From assembly GCA_038237245.1 (NCBI GenBank), contig JBBRYY010000002.1, forward strand, positions 1 to 64,000: a DNA stretch of 64,000 bases, in the 5' to 3' direction. Shown piece by piece: positions 1-8,514 of this stretch. Position 1 is the stretch's first letter. Every line of letters starts with the position of its first letter. A program made the position numbers and the translations under genes. The notes under the pieces were generated by a model that saw only the letters and a program-made list of their open reading frames with translations, was not told where the DNA came from and did not search any database. The DNA comes from FEN-1250 sp038237245 (GTDB lineage Bacteria; Gemmatimonadota; Gemmatimonadetes; Gemmatimonadales; Gemmatimonadaceae).

Positions 1-38
1 CGAACGTCTTCTCGCTCAGCCTGAAAGTCAATTTCTAA
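1..38 (+). CDS. C-terminal tail of an outer-membrane protein (partial)
   Basis: The window starts inside a gene. The frame beginning at base 3 reads NVFSLSLKVNF and then stops with TAA. Alternating hydrophobic residues and a terminal phenylalanine are typical of the last beta-strand of an outer-membrane barrel recognised by the BAM machinery. The stop lies 20 bases before the GDSL lipoprotein gene, so the two may be co-transcribed. The family cannot be named from eleven residues; a FadL-like or TonB-type barrel would both fit. Confidence 0.45.
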   Translation, partial: NVFSLSLKVNF

Positions 39-58
39 ACTCCACAGGGAGATCTCGG

Positions 59-1300
59 ATGTTCTGTAACAGATATCTCGCCGGCGGAGTGGCCGCGATC
101 GCGCTCGCAGTGACCGTCGTCGCGTGCAGCGGTGACAACGGCGCCGTGCAGGTGAAGCCGGTCGACTCGCTGTTCAAGACCTACGTTGCCATCGGCAACA
201 GCATCACCGCCGGCTGGCAGTCCGCCGGCATCAACGACTCGACCCAGCACCAGAGCTACGCGGTGCTCTTCGCGAAGCAGATGCATACGGACTTCCGCAT
301 CCCGCTGCTCAACATGCCGGGGTGCCCACCGCCGATCGACAACTTCAACACGCAGCATCGCGTGGGCGGCGGCACGCCGGCTACGTGCAAGTTCCGCGAG
401 ACTGCGGCGACTCCTGGTGCGTTCAACAACGTCGCGGTCCCCGGAGCGACATCGTTGTCGCCAACCGGCGCAGTGACGGGGCTCGACACTCTCGTCCAGA
501 ACGTGCTGACGACGCTCATTCTCGGTGGCGAAACGCAGGTGCAGCGCGCAGCAGAGGCGCAGCCGACGTTCGTGAGCGCGTGGATCGGCAACAACGACGT
601 GCTCAACGCGTCGCTCTCGGGGATTCTCCAGGCGGCGCCAGGAATATCGAACGGCGTCACGTCGCTCACCGCGTTCACCGCGAACTACACGAACCTCGTA
701 AAGGGGCTCCGGGCCATCCCGTCGATCAAGGGCGGCGTGCTCGTTGGGGTCGTGAACACGGCAAACGTGCCGCTGCTCTTTCCCGCGGCGGCGCTCTACA
801 ATCCGGCGGTGAAGGCCGGCTTCGATGCGGCGGCCGGCACGACGACGGCGATCGATCCAACGACGTGTCCGCCAACCACGACGTCGCTGATCAACTTTCA
901 GCTGGCCGGTGCAATCCGCGCTGGCGCGCACCCGCCGCTCATTGCGTGCGAGGCGCTTCCGTCGCCATACGCGCCAGTTGGAAATGTCTACGTGCTCGAT
1001 GCAGGAGAGCAGGTTGCCGTGTCGGACACGGTGGACGCCTACAACGCGCTGATCTCGGCCGAGGCCGATTCACTGGGCTACGCGTACTTCGATCCGAATC
1101 CTCCGCTCGTCGCGCTCAAGCTCTCGGGGGACATTCCCGTGTTCCCCGATCTCACGCAGCCGACTTCGCCGTTCGGGCAGTACTTCTCGCTCGACGGTGT
1201 GCACCCGGCTGCAGCCGCGCACGTCGTGATCGTCAACGGCATCATCGATGCCGTCAATGCGAAATACGGTACCAGCATCGATCACGCGCCGGCTCCCTGA
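59..1300 (+). CDS. SGNH/GDSL-family hydrolase lipoprotein
   Basis: A 413-residue exported esterase/lipase-type protein. The N-terminus is a lipoprotein signal with a hydrophobic run ending in VVAC (Cys23), so it is probably lipid-anchored. Residues 44-51 read AIGNSITA, the GDS-type block with candidate nucleophile Ser48. GNND near residue 178 resembles block III (oxyanion Asn), and SLDGVH near residues 377-382 supplies the Asp/His pair (Asp379, His382). The catalytic triad therefore looks complete; the substrate is unknown. An AGGGAG Shine-Dalgarno sits just upstream of the ATG. It follows an outer-membrane protein tail closely, suggesting joint action at the cell envelope (inference). Confidence 0.85.
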   Translation: MFCNRYLAGGVAAIALAVTVVACSGDNGAVQVKPVDSLFKTYVAIGNSITAGWQSAGINDSTQHQSYAVLFAKQMHTDFRIPLLNMPGCPPPIDNFNTQHRVGGGTPATCKFRETAATPGAFNNVAVPGATSLSPTGAVTGLDTLVQNVLTTLILGGETQVQRAAEAQPTFVSAWIGNNDVLNASLSGILQAAPGISNGVTSLTAFTANYTNLVKGLRAIPSIKGGVLVGVVNTANVPLLFPAAALYNPAVKAGFDAAAGTTTAIDPTTCPPTTTSLINFQLAGAIRAGAHPPLIACEALPSPYAPVGNVYVLDAGEQVAVSDTVDAYNALISAEADSLGYAYFDPNPPLVALKLSGDIPVFPDLTQPTSPFGQYFSLDGVHPAAAAHVVIVNGIIDAVNAKYGTSIDHAPAP

Positions 1301-1322
1301 GTTGCGTGCGATGAACGGCAAG

Positions 1323-1357
1323 ACGGAGCGCACCGCAGCCGCGGCGCGCTCCGTTTT
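1323..1357 (+). terminator. Rho-independent terminator after the GDSL gene
   Basis: Inverted repeat ACGGAGCGC (1323-1331) and GCGCTCCGT (1346-1354) forms a 9-bp GC-rich stem, directly followed by TTT. It lies 23 bases after the GDSL stop codon and before the methyltransferase start. Confidence 0.7.
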
Positions 1358-1380
1358 GCATCGCGACTAGCTTTTCCCGC

Positions 1381-2157
1381 ATGAGGGATTCCGCGGACAA
1401 GTCAGCATCATCGCAGGAGTGGAGCGCGGAGCGCTACGCGCGCAATGCGCGATTCGTGGCGGAGCTGGGTGAGCCCGTCGTCGATTGGCTCGACCCCAAG
1501 CCGAGCGAGCGCGTGCTCGACGTTGGATGCGGAGATGGCGCGCTGACGGCTTCGATCGTCGCGCGCGGCGCGACGGTGGTGGGAATCGCTGCATCCACGT
1601 CGCTCGTCGCGGCCGCACGCCGCCGCGGCATCGACGCGCGCGTCATCGATGCGTATGCGCTCCCCTTTCATGCGGAATTCGACGCAGCCTTCTCGAATGC
1701 CGCGCTGCACTGGATGCGCGACCCGGATCGCGCGCTCGCGGGCATTCGGCGCGCGCTCAAGCCCGTGGGGCGCTTCGTGGGCGAGATGGGCGCGCAGGGG
1801 AACGTAGCGGCGATCTGCACCGCGATTCTCGCTGTACTTCGCGCCCACGACATCGATGGCGAAGCCCGATGGCCGTGGTACTTCCCATCGCCCGCGGAGT
1901 ATGCGGAGCGCCTCGAGACGCATGGCTTCGCCGTGCTTCGAATGGAGCTTATTCCACGGCCGACGCCGCTCCCCACCGGCATGCGCGGCTGGCTCGACAC
2001 CTTCGCAAACCCGTTTCTGGTCGGCGTGGCCGGTGAGCAGCGCGACGCGATGCTCGAAGAGATGACTTCGCTGCTGGCGCCGAGTCTGCGAGGGCGCGAC
2101 GGAGAATGGACGGCCGACTACGTGCGGCTCCGCTTCGCGGCGCAGCTCGAGCGCTGA
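1381..2157 (+). CDS. Class I SAM-dependent methyltransferase
   Basis: A 258-residue soluble protein with a Rossmann-type SAM-binding motif I, VLDVGCGDG (residues 45-53). Later NAALHWMRDPDRAL and the region after it match the motif IV/post-motif arrangement seen in the trans-aconitate methyltransferase and UbiE-like group. The full-length fold of about 250 residues appears present with a C-terminal substrate domain. The substrate cannot be told from sequence. It stands alone between a terminator and tRNA-Gly. Confidence 0.85.
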   Translation: MRDSADKSASSQEWSAERYARNARFVAELGEPVVDWLDPKPSERVLDVGCGDGALTASIVARGATVVGIAASTSLVAAARRRGIDARVIDAYALPFHAEFDAAFSNAALHWMRDPDRALAGIRRALKPVGRFVGEMGAQGNVAAICTAILAVLRAHDIDGEARWPWYFPSPAEYAERLETHGFAVLRMELIPRPTPLPTGMRGWLDTFANPFLVGVAGEQRDAMLEEMTSLLAPSLRGRDGEWTADYVRLRFAAQLER

Positions 2158-2222
2158 CGCCCGTGGTGGACGGTTGCGGCGACTTGTCCGCGCGCGAGCG
2201 TCGCAATAACTTCGACGCTACT

Positions 2223-2295
2223 GCGGGAATAGCTCAGTTGGTAGAGCACAACCTTGCCAAGGTTGGGGTCGCGGGTTCGAGTCCCGTTTCCCGCT
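2223..2295 (+). tRNA. tRNA-Gly (anticodon GCC)
   Basis: Acceptor arms GCGGGAA and TTCCCGC pair perfectly. The D-arm (AGCTCAGTTGGTAGAGC), anticodon loop CTTGCCAAG and T-arm (GGTTCGAGTCC) are all present, and discriminator T is at 2295. CCA is not encoded. Length is 73 nt. Confidence 0.97.
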
Positions 2296-2353
2296 TCGAT
2301 CGATTTGCATGATTCCCGCTGGTGTTCGACGCGACGTTCGTGTCGAGGAACGC

Positions 2354-3310
2354 ATGCTGGAAGGGACCGAGCTCGGAGCACGACTGCAGGCGGCATTGGG
2401 CGACGCGTACATCGTGCGCGGCGAGATCGCGACCGGTGGAATGGCGAGGGTCTTTCGCGCACACGACACGCGCGTCGATCGCGAGGTCGCGCTCAAGGTC
2501 CTGCGCCCCGAGGTCGCCGCATCGCTCGGATCGGAGCGCTTCCGCCACGAGATTGCCGTCGCCTCGCATCTCGAGCACCCCAACATTCTCGCGGTGCACG
2601 ATCACGGCGAAGCGGGCGGCGATCTGCTCTGGTATGCGATGCCTCTGCTCGAAGGCGAGACGCTCCGTGAGCGCATGAAGCGGGAATCGCAGCTCCCGCT
2701 CGACGACGCGCTGCGCATCGCGTGCGATGTGGCCGGCGCGCTCGAATACGCGCATGCATCGGGGTACATGCATCGCGATGTGAAGCCGGACAACATCATG
2801 GTGAGCGCGCACCGGGAGACGTTGCTCGCGGACTTCGGAATCGCGCGCCCGATGCACGACGAGACGGGGAAGTGGCGGGAAGGGCTCGTCGATGCCAAGG
2901 TCGCGACCACCACTACCGGTTTCGTCGTCGGCTCGCCCCAATACATGAGTCCCGAGCAGGTCGGCGGCGACCCCTCGCTCGACGGCAGAACGGATCAGTA
3001 CAGCCTCGGCATCGTCCTGTACGAAATGCTCGCGGGTGAGCCGCCGTTCGGCGGGCGGAGTGCACAGGCGGTCGTGTCGAAGATGTTCGCGAGCGGTCCA
3101 CCATCGATTCGCGTCGTGCGCCCCGATGTTCCCGTTGCGATCGACGATGCGCTCAAGCGTGCGCTCTCGCGGTCGCGACAGGATCGCTTCGCGAGCATTT
3201 CCGAATTCGCCGCAGCGCTGCACATTGCATCGAGGGAGGCGCGCGGCGGGATCGGGGGCGCGGTGTCGCGCCTTGCGAAGCGCTTACGTGTGTGGCGCGC
3301 ACGCGAGTGA
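2354..3310 (+). CDS. Soluble Ser/Thr protein kinase (PknB-like catalytic domain)
   Basis: A 318-residue kinase consisting almost only of the Hanks-type catalytic domain. The glycine-rich loop GEIATGGMARVF (23-34), VALK lysine (Lys48), HRDVKPDN catalytic loop (from His140), DFG (160-162) and the SPEQVGGD activation/P+1 segment are intact. The ATG at 2354 (MLEGTELG) is preferred over an upstream in-frame codon because GAGGAA precedes it. There is no membrane segment or sensor domain, so regulation by a partner is likely (inference). It ends in a basic tail. Targets are unknown. Confidence 0.9.
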   Translation: MLEGTELGARLQAALGDAYIVRGEIATGGMARVFRAHDTRVDREVALKVLRPEVAASLGSERFRHEIAVASHLEHPNILAVHDHGEAGGDLLWYAMPLLEGETLRERMKRESQLPLDDALRIACDVAGALEYAHASGYMHRDVKPDNIMVSAHRETLLADFGIARPMHDETGKWREGLVDAKVATTTTGFVVGSPQYMSPEQVGGDPSLDGRTDQYSLGIVLYEMLAGEPPFGGRSAQAVVSKMFASGPPSIRVVRPDVPVAIDDALKRALSRSRQDRFASISEFAAALHIASREARGGIGGAVSRLAKRLRVWRARE

Positions 3311-3353
3311 TGCGGTAGCGATTGGGCGAAGCGCGCGTGGAGCGCGGCGTCGC

Positions 3354-3436
3354 ACCCGGGTGGCGAAATGGTAGACGCGCGGGACTTAAAATCCCTTGGC
3401 CGCAAGGCCGTGCCGGTTCGAGTCCGGCCCCGGGTA
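3354..3436 (+). tRNA. tRNA-Leu (anticodon TAA), integration target
   Basis: Acceptor arms ACCCGGG (3354-3360) and CCCGGGT (3429-3435) pair fully; discriminator A is at 3436. The anticodon loop CTTAAAA gives TAA. A class II variable arm GGCC-GCAA-GGCC and a T-arm GCCGG/CCGGC are present; CCA is not encoded. The last 53 nt are also the left attachment repeat of the integrated element, so the present 3' part may be element-derived. Confidence 0.96.
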
Positions 3437-3437
3437 T
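3384..3437 (+). repeat. attL: 54-bp repeat inside tRNA-Leu
   Basis: Bases from ACTTAAAATCCCTT through CCCCGGGTAT are repeated at 24238-24291. Only three positions differ, all in the variable arm. The repeat starts within the anticodon arm and ends one base past the discriminator. This is the usual site for tyrosine recombinases. Confidence 0.93.
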
Positions 3438-3454
3438 GATTGCGGCACAACGAC

Positions 3455-4621
3455 TTACGACGCCGCGCGCCGTTTGGGTTTGGCCGCGGAATCGCGCTTT
3501 TGTACACCTTTTGTACGAGATTCGGTTACCGTTCGGGTGTTGAGCGCAGTCACGGTGCGCGGTTCGGGCGGGGTGATGCTGTGCATCGCCGCGAGCTGAG
3601 CAACGCCAGAGGCAACGTCCCGGCTGTCGACGATTGCATAGCGCGAGTACATGGCGTCGGTCTTGTGGCCAACGATGCCCTTTGCCACGCTGCGCGGAAC
3701 GCCGGCGCGCTCTAGGTTGCGGACGGCCGAGCGCCGGAGGTCGTGGGGAATGTGGTTCGGCAGGCCCGCGGCATCTCGCGCCCGGTTCCACGCGTTCCGG
3801 ATGCTCAGGATCGGGGCGCCGTCGCGGTGGAAGATGTACGGGATGATGGAGCCAGTCTCGCGCTCGACGCGATCGGTGTACGCGCGCTGCTCCGCGATGA
3901 CGGCGGCCAGCTGCGGAAAGGAGCCGAGCGGTATCTCCCGCCCCTCGCCGCCCTTCGTAACGCCTGGCGCGATACGCAGCACGTTCGCGGAGTCGATGGC
4001 TGACCACCGAAGGGCGAATATCTCCGACTCCATCCGCCAGCCCGTTAGCCAACCCATGCGAACGATGCCGCGGAGCTCCGGCGCCAGCTCGAGGCAGAGC
4101 GCGTCCACCTCGCCGGCGGTGAAGAACCCACTCCGGGCGTTGTTGACCGCCACTGTCGGGAAGCGGGGCTTTGTGGCAACGAGCCCCTGAGCCAAGGCGA
4201 GGTTGAAGGCGCGGCGGAGGCAGGCGAGTTCGTTGCGGATCGACGACGGTGCGGCGGTTTCCCGTGTGCGATTGCTGACGTACTCGACGATCGCTTGCGA
4301 CGTGATCGCGCGGGCTTTGTGTTCGCTGAACGTATCGGCGAGGTGCGTGATTGCCGTCTCGAGCCGGGCGCCGGAGCGGCGACCGTTGACGCGGTAGTCG
4401 GCGCGGACGAGGTCGACCAGGGCGGGGAAGTCGAGCTTCGCGGCGTCGGGGGCGAACTGGCCGGCGGCGACTTCGGAGAGGCGTTTGCGGAGGGTGCGGG
4501 TGGCGACCTTGCGATCGTCGGACCCGGACGACTCGCGGTGCTCGCGGCCGTTGACCGAGAATCGGAGCCAGTACGTCGAGCCGCGGAGATAGACGCCGCC
4601 TTCGCCGAATTGCCGAGCCAT
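3455..4621 (-). CDS. Tyrosine-type site-specific integrase
   Basis: A 388-residue phage-type integrase. An N-terminal arm-binding region (about 1-60) precedes a SAM-like core-binding domain (about 65-150) and the catalytic domain. Catalytic residues are visible: Arg196 in TGWRMESE, His293 and Arg296 in HDLRR, His319 in GHKT, and the nucleophile Tyr328 in MYSRYAI. The gene points at the tRNA-Leu and its stop lies 18 bases from the attachment repeat, the normal arrangement for integration into that tRNA. The basic tail after residue 355 is longer than in many relatives. It appears intact, so the element may still be able to excise. Confidence 0.96.
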   Translation of the reverse strand: MARQFGEGGVYLRGSTYWLRFSVNGREHRESSGSDDRKVATRTLRKRLSEVAAGQFAPDAAKLDFPALVDLVRADYRVNGRRSGARLETAITHLADTFSEHKARAITSQAIVEYVSNRTRETAAPSSIRNELACLRRAFNLALAQGLVATKPRFPTVAVNNARSGFFTAGEVDALCLELAPELRGIVRMGWLTGWRMESEIFALRWSAIDSANVLRIAPGVTKGGEGREIPLGSFPQLAAVIAEQRAYTDRVERETGSIIPYIFHRDGAPILSIRNAWNRARDAAGLPNHIPHDLRRSAVRNLERAGVPRSVAKGIVGHKTDAMYSRYAIVDSRDVASGVAQLAAMHSITPPEPRTVTALNTRTVTESRTKGVQKRDSAAKPKRRAAS

Positions 4622-5043
4622 TTGAGTCGCCGCCGGTTAAGGGATTGCCCTAAATAGACGAGTCCCGCGACCGAATCGCAACGGGCAGAAGGTTCCGCCG
4701 GCGGCCGCGAACCGGGCTCGACTGTCGCAAAACGACACAGTATGGCGGCGGCCAAATCGTGCAAAATGCGGCACACGCCCGCGGAGAGGACACAAGCGGC
4801 GAGGTCGCAATCTCCGCCAACCGGTCGTTTTTCGGGGGGGTCGGATCAGAATTGGCTCGGAAAAACGACTCGTTTTCGAGGGGGCGGCCGACAAGGCCGA
4901 CAAGCCATTTCCGACAAGTGTCGGGGCCGACAGAACTCTCCGACAAGCGCGTTGAAAAAGTGGTCTAAACCGTTGTGCTGTAACGAGTGTTGGCCCGACA
5001 GAATTGTCCGACAAGATTGTCGAGTTTTCCCTCGCTCGTGTTT

Positions 5044-5072
5044 TTGTCGGCTTGTCGGAGGGGGTATATAAG
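5044..5072 (+). promoter_or_regulatory. Candidate promoter inside the repeat cluster
   Basis: TTGTCG (5044-5049), 17 bases, then TATAAG (5067-5072) resembles a sigma-70-type -35/-10 pair. The -35 is itself part of a TGTCGG motif, and other motifs flank the -10 on both sides, so a protein binding the repeats would be expected to control transcription toward the Fis-like and replicase genes. This is a sequence match only; Gemmatimonadota consensus promoters are poorly known. Confidence 0.4.
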
Positions 5073-5083
5073 TACCCCCGACA
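5053..5083. other. Imperfect palindrome centred on TATAAG
   Basis: TGTCGGAGGGGGTA (5053-5066) faces TACCCCCGACA (5073-5083) across a 6-base TATAAG centre. GGGGGTA pairs perfectly with TACCCCC and the outer TGTC with GACA after one bulge. The GC-rich arms with an AT-rich centre could be a cruciform or origin structure, or a dyad operator. Confidence 0.55.
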
Positions 5084-5348
5084 GACAACCGACAGGACCG
5101 ACAGAAATACCAACAACAAAACCCCGATCGAATCGAGCCCCTCCACCACCGCAGCAAGCACGCGTTCCGCGCCCCACGGTGGTCGACCGCTACCCGAACA
5201 TTAAGATTGGATTAAGCTCGGTCCCGGCTCAGTCCGCCTAGTTGCGTTCCCTCTAGACGCACCCTATTATGATGCCGTTCACTTCTCTTGATACACACGT
5301 CAGACACAGGCAGGGAATCGGCGCGCGCAACGCGCCAAAGGATCGTAA

Positions 5349-5579
5349 GTGCGACATGACTTTGTGAGAGCGCGCGATGCCGCCGGGGCCGAGTTCGATC
5401 GTGCCCGGATGGAGAGCGCGCTTCGCGCATCTAACGGGGTCGTTCTGGCCGCCGCCCGTTCGCTCGGGGTAAAAGGCCCGTACTTCTGGAACCGGGCCAA
5501 GCAGGTTGGCCTGGACATCGGCGCGCTGCGCCTCGACATACTGGCCGCCCCGACCGGAAGCGACGCCGAAGGCCTCTAG
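5349..5579 (+). CDS. Small Fis-type helix-turn-helix protein
   Basis: A 76-residue protein. Residues about 20-57 (ARMESALRASNGVVLAAARS and the following LGVKGPYFWNRAKQVGL) match the pattern of Fis/NtrC-type C-terminal HTH domains: a helix, a glycine/asparagine turn, AA-x-LG, then a recognition helix. A GTG start at 5349 is supported by AAAGGA 7-10 bases upstream. It lies between the repeat cluster and the replicase, so it is a candidate for the protein that binds the repeats or regulates replication (inference). The first 18 residues are not recognised. Confidence 0.6.
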   Translation: MRHDFVRARDAAGAEFDRARMESALRASNGVVLAAARSLGVKGPYFWNRAKQVGLDIGALRLDILAAPTGSDAEGL

Positions 5580-5770
5580 CCGCCCGCCTGAGCTCGCCAA
5601 TCCGCGAAGGGGTGCCGTTCTTCCCCACCACAAGACAACGCCCGCAAATCGCCGAATAGAGCGATCCACCCCCGCCTCGCAATTTCGCCGGCGTGTGGAG
5701 ACAAAAACGGGCCCCGATCTCCGCCAAGAGATCGAGGCCCCCAACTGAAGGACACCGATGGAGTAAAGAT

Positions 5771-8173
5771 ATGGAAGTCGAGCTAACCGCGCCAGCGAAT
5801 TTATCGCCGAATAGCATTAATTCGGCCGCGCTGCGCCTCTACGACAAGGGCTGCCGCGATCTTGTACGGCTGAACGGCAAGCGGCCGACGGACTCCGGAT
5901 GGCTCGAGCGCACCCTCACCCGCTCCGAGATTGCCGAGCACCACGGGAACTTCGGCCTCCGGACGCGGACCCGTCCGACGCTTGACGCAGACCTGGAGGA
6001 CGCGCGCCTTGCCAAGATTGTTGGCGACGTGACTGACCAGACGATTGGCCGAGCTCCGCGACGCACCGGCAGAGCGCCCCGCTTCGCGGTGGTGTGCAAG
6101 CTCGTTGGCGAGCCGATCCCAAAGCACATACTCACTATCCGCGAGCGCGACGGCCGCGACCTCGGCAAAGTCGAAATCCTTGGCGACGGCCAGCAGGTCG
6201 TGATTCAAGGGACGCACCCGGACACCGGCGCACCCTACTCGTGGGCGAACGGCACCGCGACCGGAGACGCGTCGATCCTTTGCGACGCGCTCGAGACGCT
6301 GCCCGTCCTCTCGGCGGCGATCATCCGCGACACGCTGTTTCCGGCGATTGCGAACGCGATGCAGCGCATCGGGCTCGTCACCACGACGACGGGTGCGGCC
6401 CTCACCGATCGTGCTCACGTCGACCAGTCCTCGTTGCTGGCCCCGTCGATCGACGACCTCCGCAACGCGGTCGCGGTGCTCCCGAACGATGAGCGCAACT
6501 ACGATCGGTTCGTAAAGGTTGGCTACGCGACCAAAGCCGCCGCCGGCGATGACGTCGAGGATGGCTTCGATATCTTCAGTTCGTGGGCGGAGAAGTGCGA
6601 CGCGAGCAACCCGGCGATGACGCGATCGACGTGGGCGAGCCTCAAGCCACCGTTCGCTGTGGGGTGGTCGTGGCTCGCGGAGGAAGCGCGGCCGTACGGA
6701 TTCAACGACGCGGCGCTCACGTTCGACGTCGTCGACGGCGCGGCCCCGCTGCCCTCCGCCGTCGCGCTTGCGACCCTCCCCATGCAAACCGCGCAACTCA
6801 ACGGGTATCCGGATCGCGCGCTCGCGCAGCTGCTCGATGATGCGACTCTGGTCGGGCAAGAGCTCCGCGATGCACGAAGCGAAGTGCTCGATGCCGTCAA
6901 CGTGCCGCACCCGCACGAACGGTTCTATCGTGCTCGTGTGCTTCGTGCGGCATCGTCGGCGCGATCGTATGCCTCTGACCTGCCGCGATTCACGCTCGCG
7001 CTGGCCACGGAATTGGTCGACGATGTTTCGTGGGCTGGATTGTCAGTCCAGGAAAAGGCGGTATTGAGCGCAGCCGCGTTCTCCCACGTTGCGGACAGTC
7101 GTTTGCTCGGCGGAAGCGCCACGCGCGACTACGGGGCGTTCGTCTCCGCGGAGTCGGCGTTTAACACCGAATGGCTCATCGACAGTTGCATCGAGAAACG
7201 CAGCGTGGGGCAGATCATCGGGCCGTCCGGCGTCGGGAAGACGACTGAAGCCATCGCGATCGCCGTCGCGGGTTCCTGCGGAATCGGCGGCATCGGTGGG
7301 AACGCGATACGCTCCGCGTTTAGCACGCTCGTATTCGCGCGCGAGGATCCGGGCGGTGCGTGGGGCCGTACGCAAGCGGCGGCTGCCGCGCTCAAGCAAG
7401 AATCGCCAAGTGTGTACGTCGTCGCCGGCGTTCCGCGGCTGTTGGAAATCGCTGCGGGCGTTGAGTTGGTGCTGCGCTATGTAGATCGCATCCCCGCAGG
7501 TGCGCCGCCGTTGGGCCTCATCATCATCGACCACTTCCGCGACGCGATCGGCGGTGCGGACGGCAACGATGGCGCGGTCTGTACGACTGCGTTTAACACG
7601 GCGGAGTTGTGTGCGCGCGCGACCGGCGCGGCGGTGGCGATCATCGACCACACGGGGCACGACACGTCGCGCGCCGCGGCGTCGGGATCGAAAGTGAAGT
7701 ACGACAAATCGGCGTTCGTCTTGAACCTGACGCAAAAAGAAGGGAGCAAGACGATCGCCGCGACGTGGACAAAGGTGAAAAACGCCGCGAGCGGCGCGAC
7801 GATGCTCTTTCACCTGGATGGTAACGTCGCCGTCGACGGTCCCGCGCCCCGTGCGGAGTCTGACGGGGCGATTGCTTCCGACGAGACGTTAGTTGATGCG
7901 GTGATGCAGTCGATCGCACGCAGTCACAGCGTGAGCCGGAAGGAAATCGCGGATCGTCTCGCGGCCGACTTCCCGGCGCGGTTCGATGAAGGCGCCGCGC
8001 AGGTCAAACGGTCGACGATCGCCGGACGTGTATCCGGCGCGCTCGACGCGGCGCTTGGGAAAGGCTGGATCGTGCAGCGTGCCGCGCGCTTCGCGATTGG
8101 CGAGTCGTCGCCGGCGAAGGCGCAGCGCGAGAAGGACGAGCTCGAGTTTGCAGACGTCGCGGGGATTGTATGA
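5771..8173 (+). CDS. Prim-Pol / RepA-type helicase replication protein
   Basis: An 800-residue fusion replicase. The N-terminal primase-polymerase domain (about 10-165) shows LDADLED (catalytic Asp72, Asp74), the GRAPRRTGRAP segment and the EILGDGQQVVIQGTHPDTGA strand with His149. A middle stretch (about 224-305; SIDDLRNAVAVLPND... and the WASLKPP end) resembles the PriCT-type linker. The C-terminal half is a RecA-like ATPase with Walker A GPSGVGKT (484-491) and Walker B LIIID (583-587). The ATG at 5771 is chosen because GGAG precedes it by seven bases; 26 further in-frame upstream codons have no such site. Such proteins prime and unwind DNA at the replication origin of plasmids, phages and satellites. 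Confidence 0.88.
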   Translation: MEVELTAPANLSPNSINSAALRLYDKGCRDLVRLNGKRPTDSGWLERTLTRSEIAEHHGNFGLRTRTRPTLDADLEDARLAKIVGDVTDQTIGRAPRRTGRAPRFAVVCKLVGEPIPKHILTIRERDGRDLGKVEILGDGQQVVIQGTHPDTGAPYSWANGTATGDASILCDALETLPVLSAAIIRDTLFPAIANAMQRIGLVTTTTGAALTDRAHVDQSSLLAPSIDDLRNAVAVLPNDERNYDRFVKVGYATKAAAGDDVEDGFDIFSSWAEKCDASNPAMTRSTWASLKPPFAVGWSWLAEEARPYGFNDAALTFDVVDGAAPLPSAVALATLPMQTAQLNGYPDRALAQLLDDATLVGQELRDARSEVLDAVNVPHPHERFYRARVLRAASSARSYASDLPRFTLALATELVDDVSWAGLSVQEKAVLSAAAFSHVADSRLLGGSATRDYGAFVSAESAFNTEWLIDSCIEKRSVGQIIGPSGVGKTTEAIAIAVAGSCGIGGIGGNAIRSAFSTLVFAREDPGGAWGRTQAAAAALKQESPSVYVVAGVPRLLEIAAGVELVLRYVDRIPAGAPPLGLIIIDHFRDAIGGADGNDGAVCTTAFNTAELCARATGAAVAIIDHTGHDTSRAAASGSKVKYDKSAFVLNLTQKEGSKTIAATWTKVKNAASGATMLFHLDGNVAVDGPAPRAESDGAIASDETLVDAVMQSIARSHSVSRKEIADRLAADFPARFDEGAAQVKRSTIAGRVSGALDAALGKGWIVQRAARFAIGESSPAKAQREKDELEFADVAGIV

Positions 8174-8514
8174 GCGCGCCGCATCATACCACCATCGCGG
8201 CCAAGCTCGCGGACGCCCTATCGCCCCACCTGAAATACGAATCGAAGCGATGGTACGTCCGCAATCCGACTGACGTCGAGCTCGAGCATCTTCGCGCGCC
8301 TCTCGTCCCCGATGACGTCGACGCGGAGCCGGATGCCGACGGCTGGGTGTCGCTTGTCGGGCCAATGCGCGCCGTAAATGCCCACCTACGTGTGTTGGCG
8401 AATGGGCCGGGCCTCCGGGATGCCGAGCGGCGCCAGCTGTGTTCTGCCACCGTCGCCAACGCGGTGGCCGCGCGACTCAAGGTGCTGCTGACGGTGGCGA
8501 AGGTGACGCGATGA
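8170..8514 (+). CDS. Hypothetical protein, 114 aa
   Basis: Starts at an ATG overlapping the replicase stop codon by four bases (ATGA), so it is translationally coupled to it. The protein is mostly helical in appearance, with HLKYESKRWYVRNPTDVE near the N-terminus, an acidic VPDDVDAEPDADGW segment in the middle and a basic end (ARLKVLLTVAKVTR). No motif is recognised. Its position suggests a replication accessory role, which is only a guess. Confidence 0.65.
   Translation: MSAPHHTTIAAKLADALSPHLKYESKRWYVRNPTDVELEHLRAPLVPDDVDAEPDADGWVSLVGPMRAVNAHLRVLANGPGLRDAERRQLCSATVANAVAARLKVLLTVAKVTR

Larger units (their letters stand above)
4888..5103. repeat. Cluster of 13 CCGACA/TGTCGG motifs (iteron-like)
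   Basis: CCGACA occurs on the + strand at 4888, 4897, 4911, 4927, 4940, 4995, 5008, 5078, 5089 and 5098, and as TGTCGG at 4919, 5045 and 5053. Many continue as CCGACAAG. Adjacent copies lie 9, 11, 13 or 16 bases apart, and one pair forms a dyad (4911-4924). It is the only notable content of the roughly 725-bp gap between the integrase and the Fis-like gene. Such arrays act as replication-initiator iterons or as multi-operator control regions; the replicase gene downstream favours an origin (inference). Confidence 0.8.

Noticed and set aside
4888..5103. CCGACA cluster considered as a CRISPR array
   Set aside because: Units are six to eight bases, both orientations occur and spacing is irregular; no cas genes nearby.
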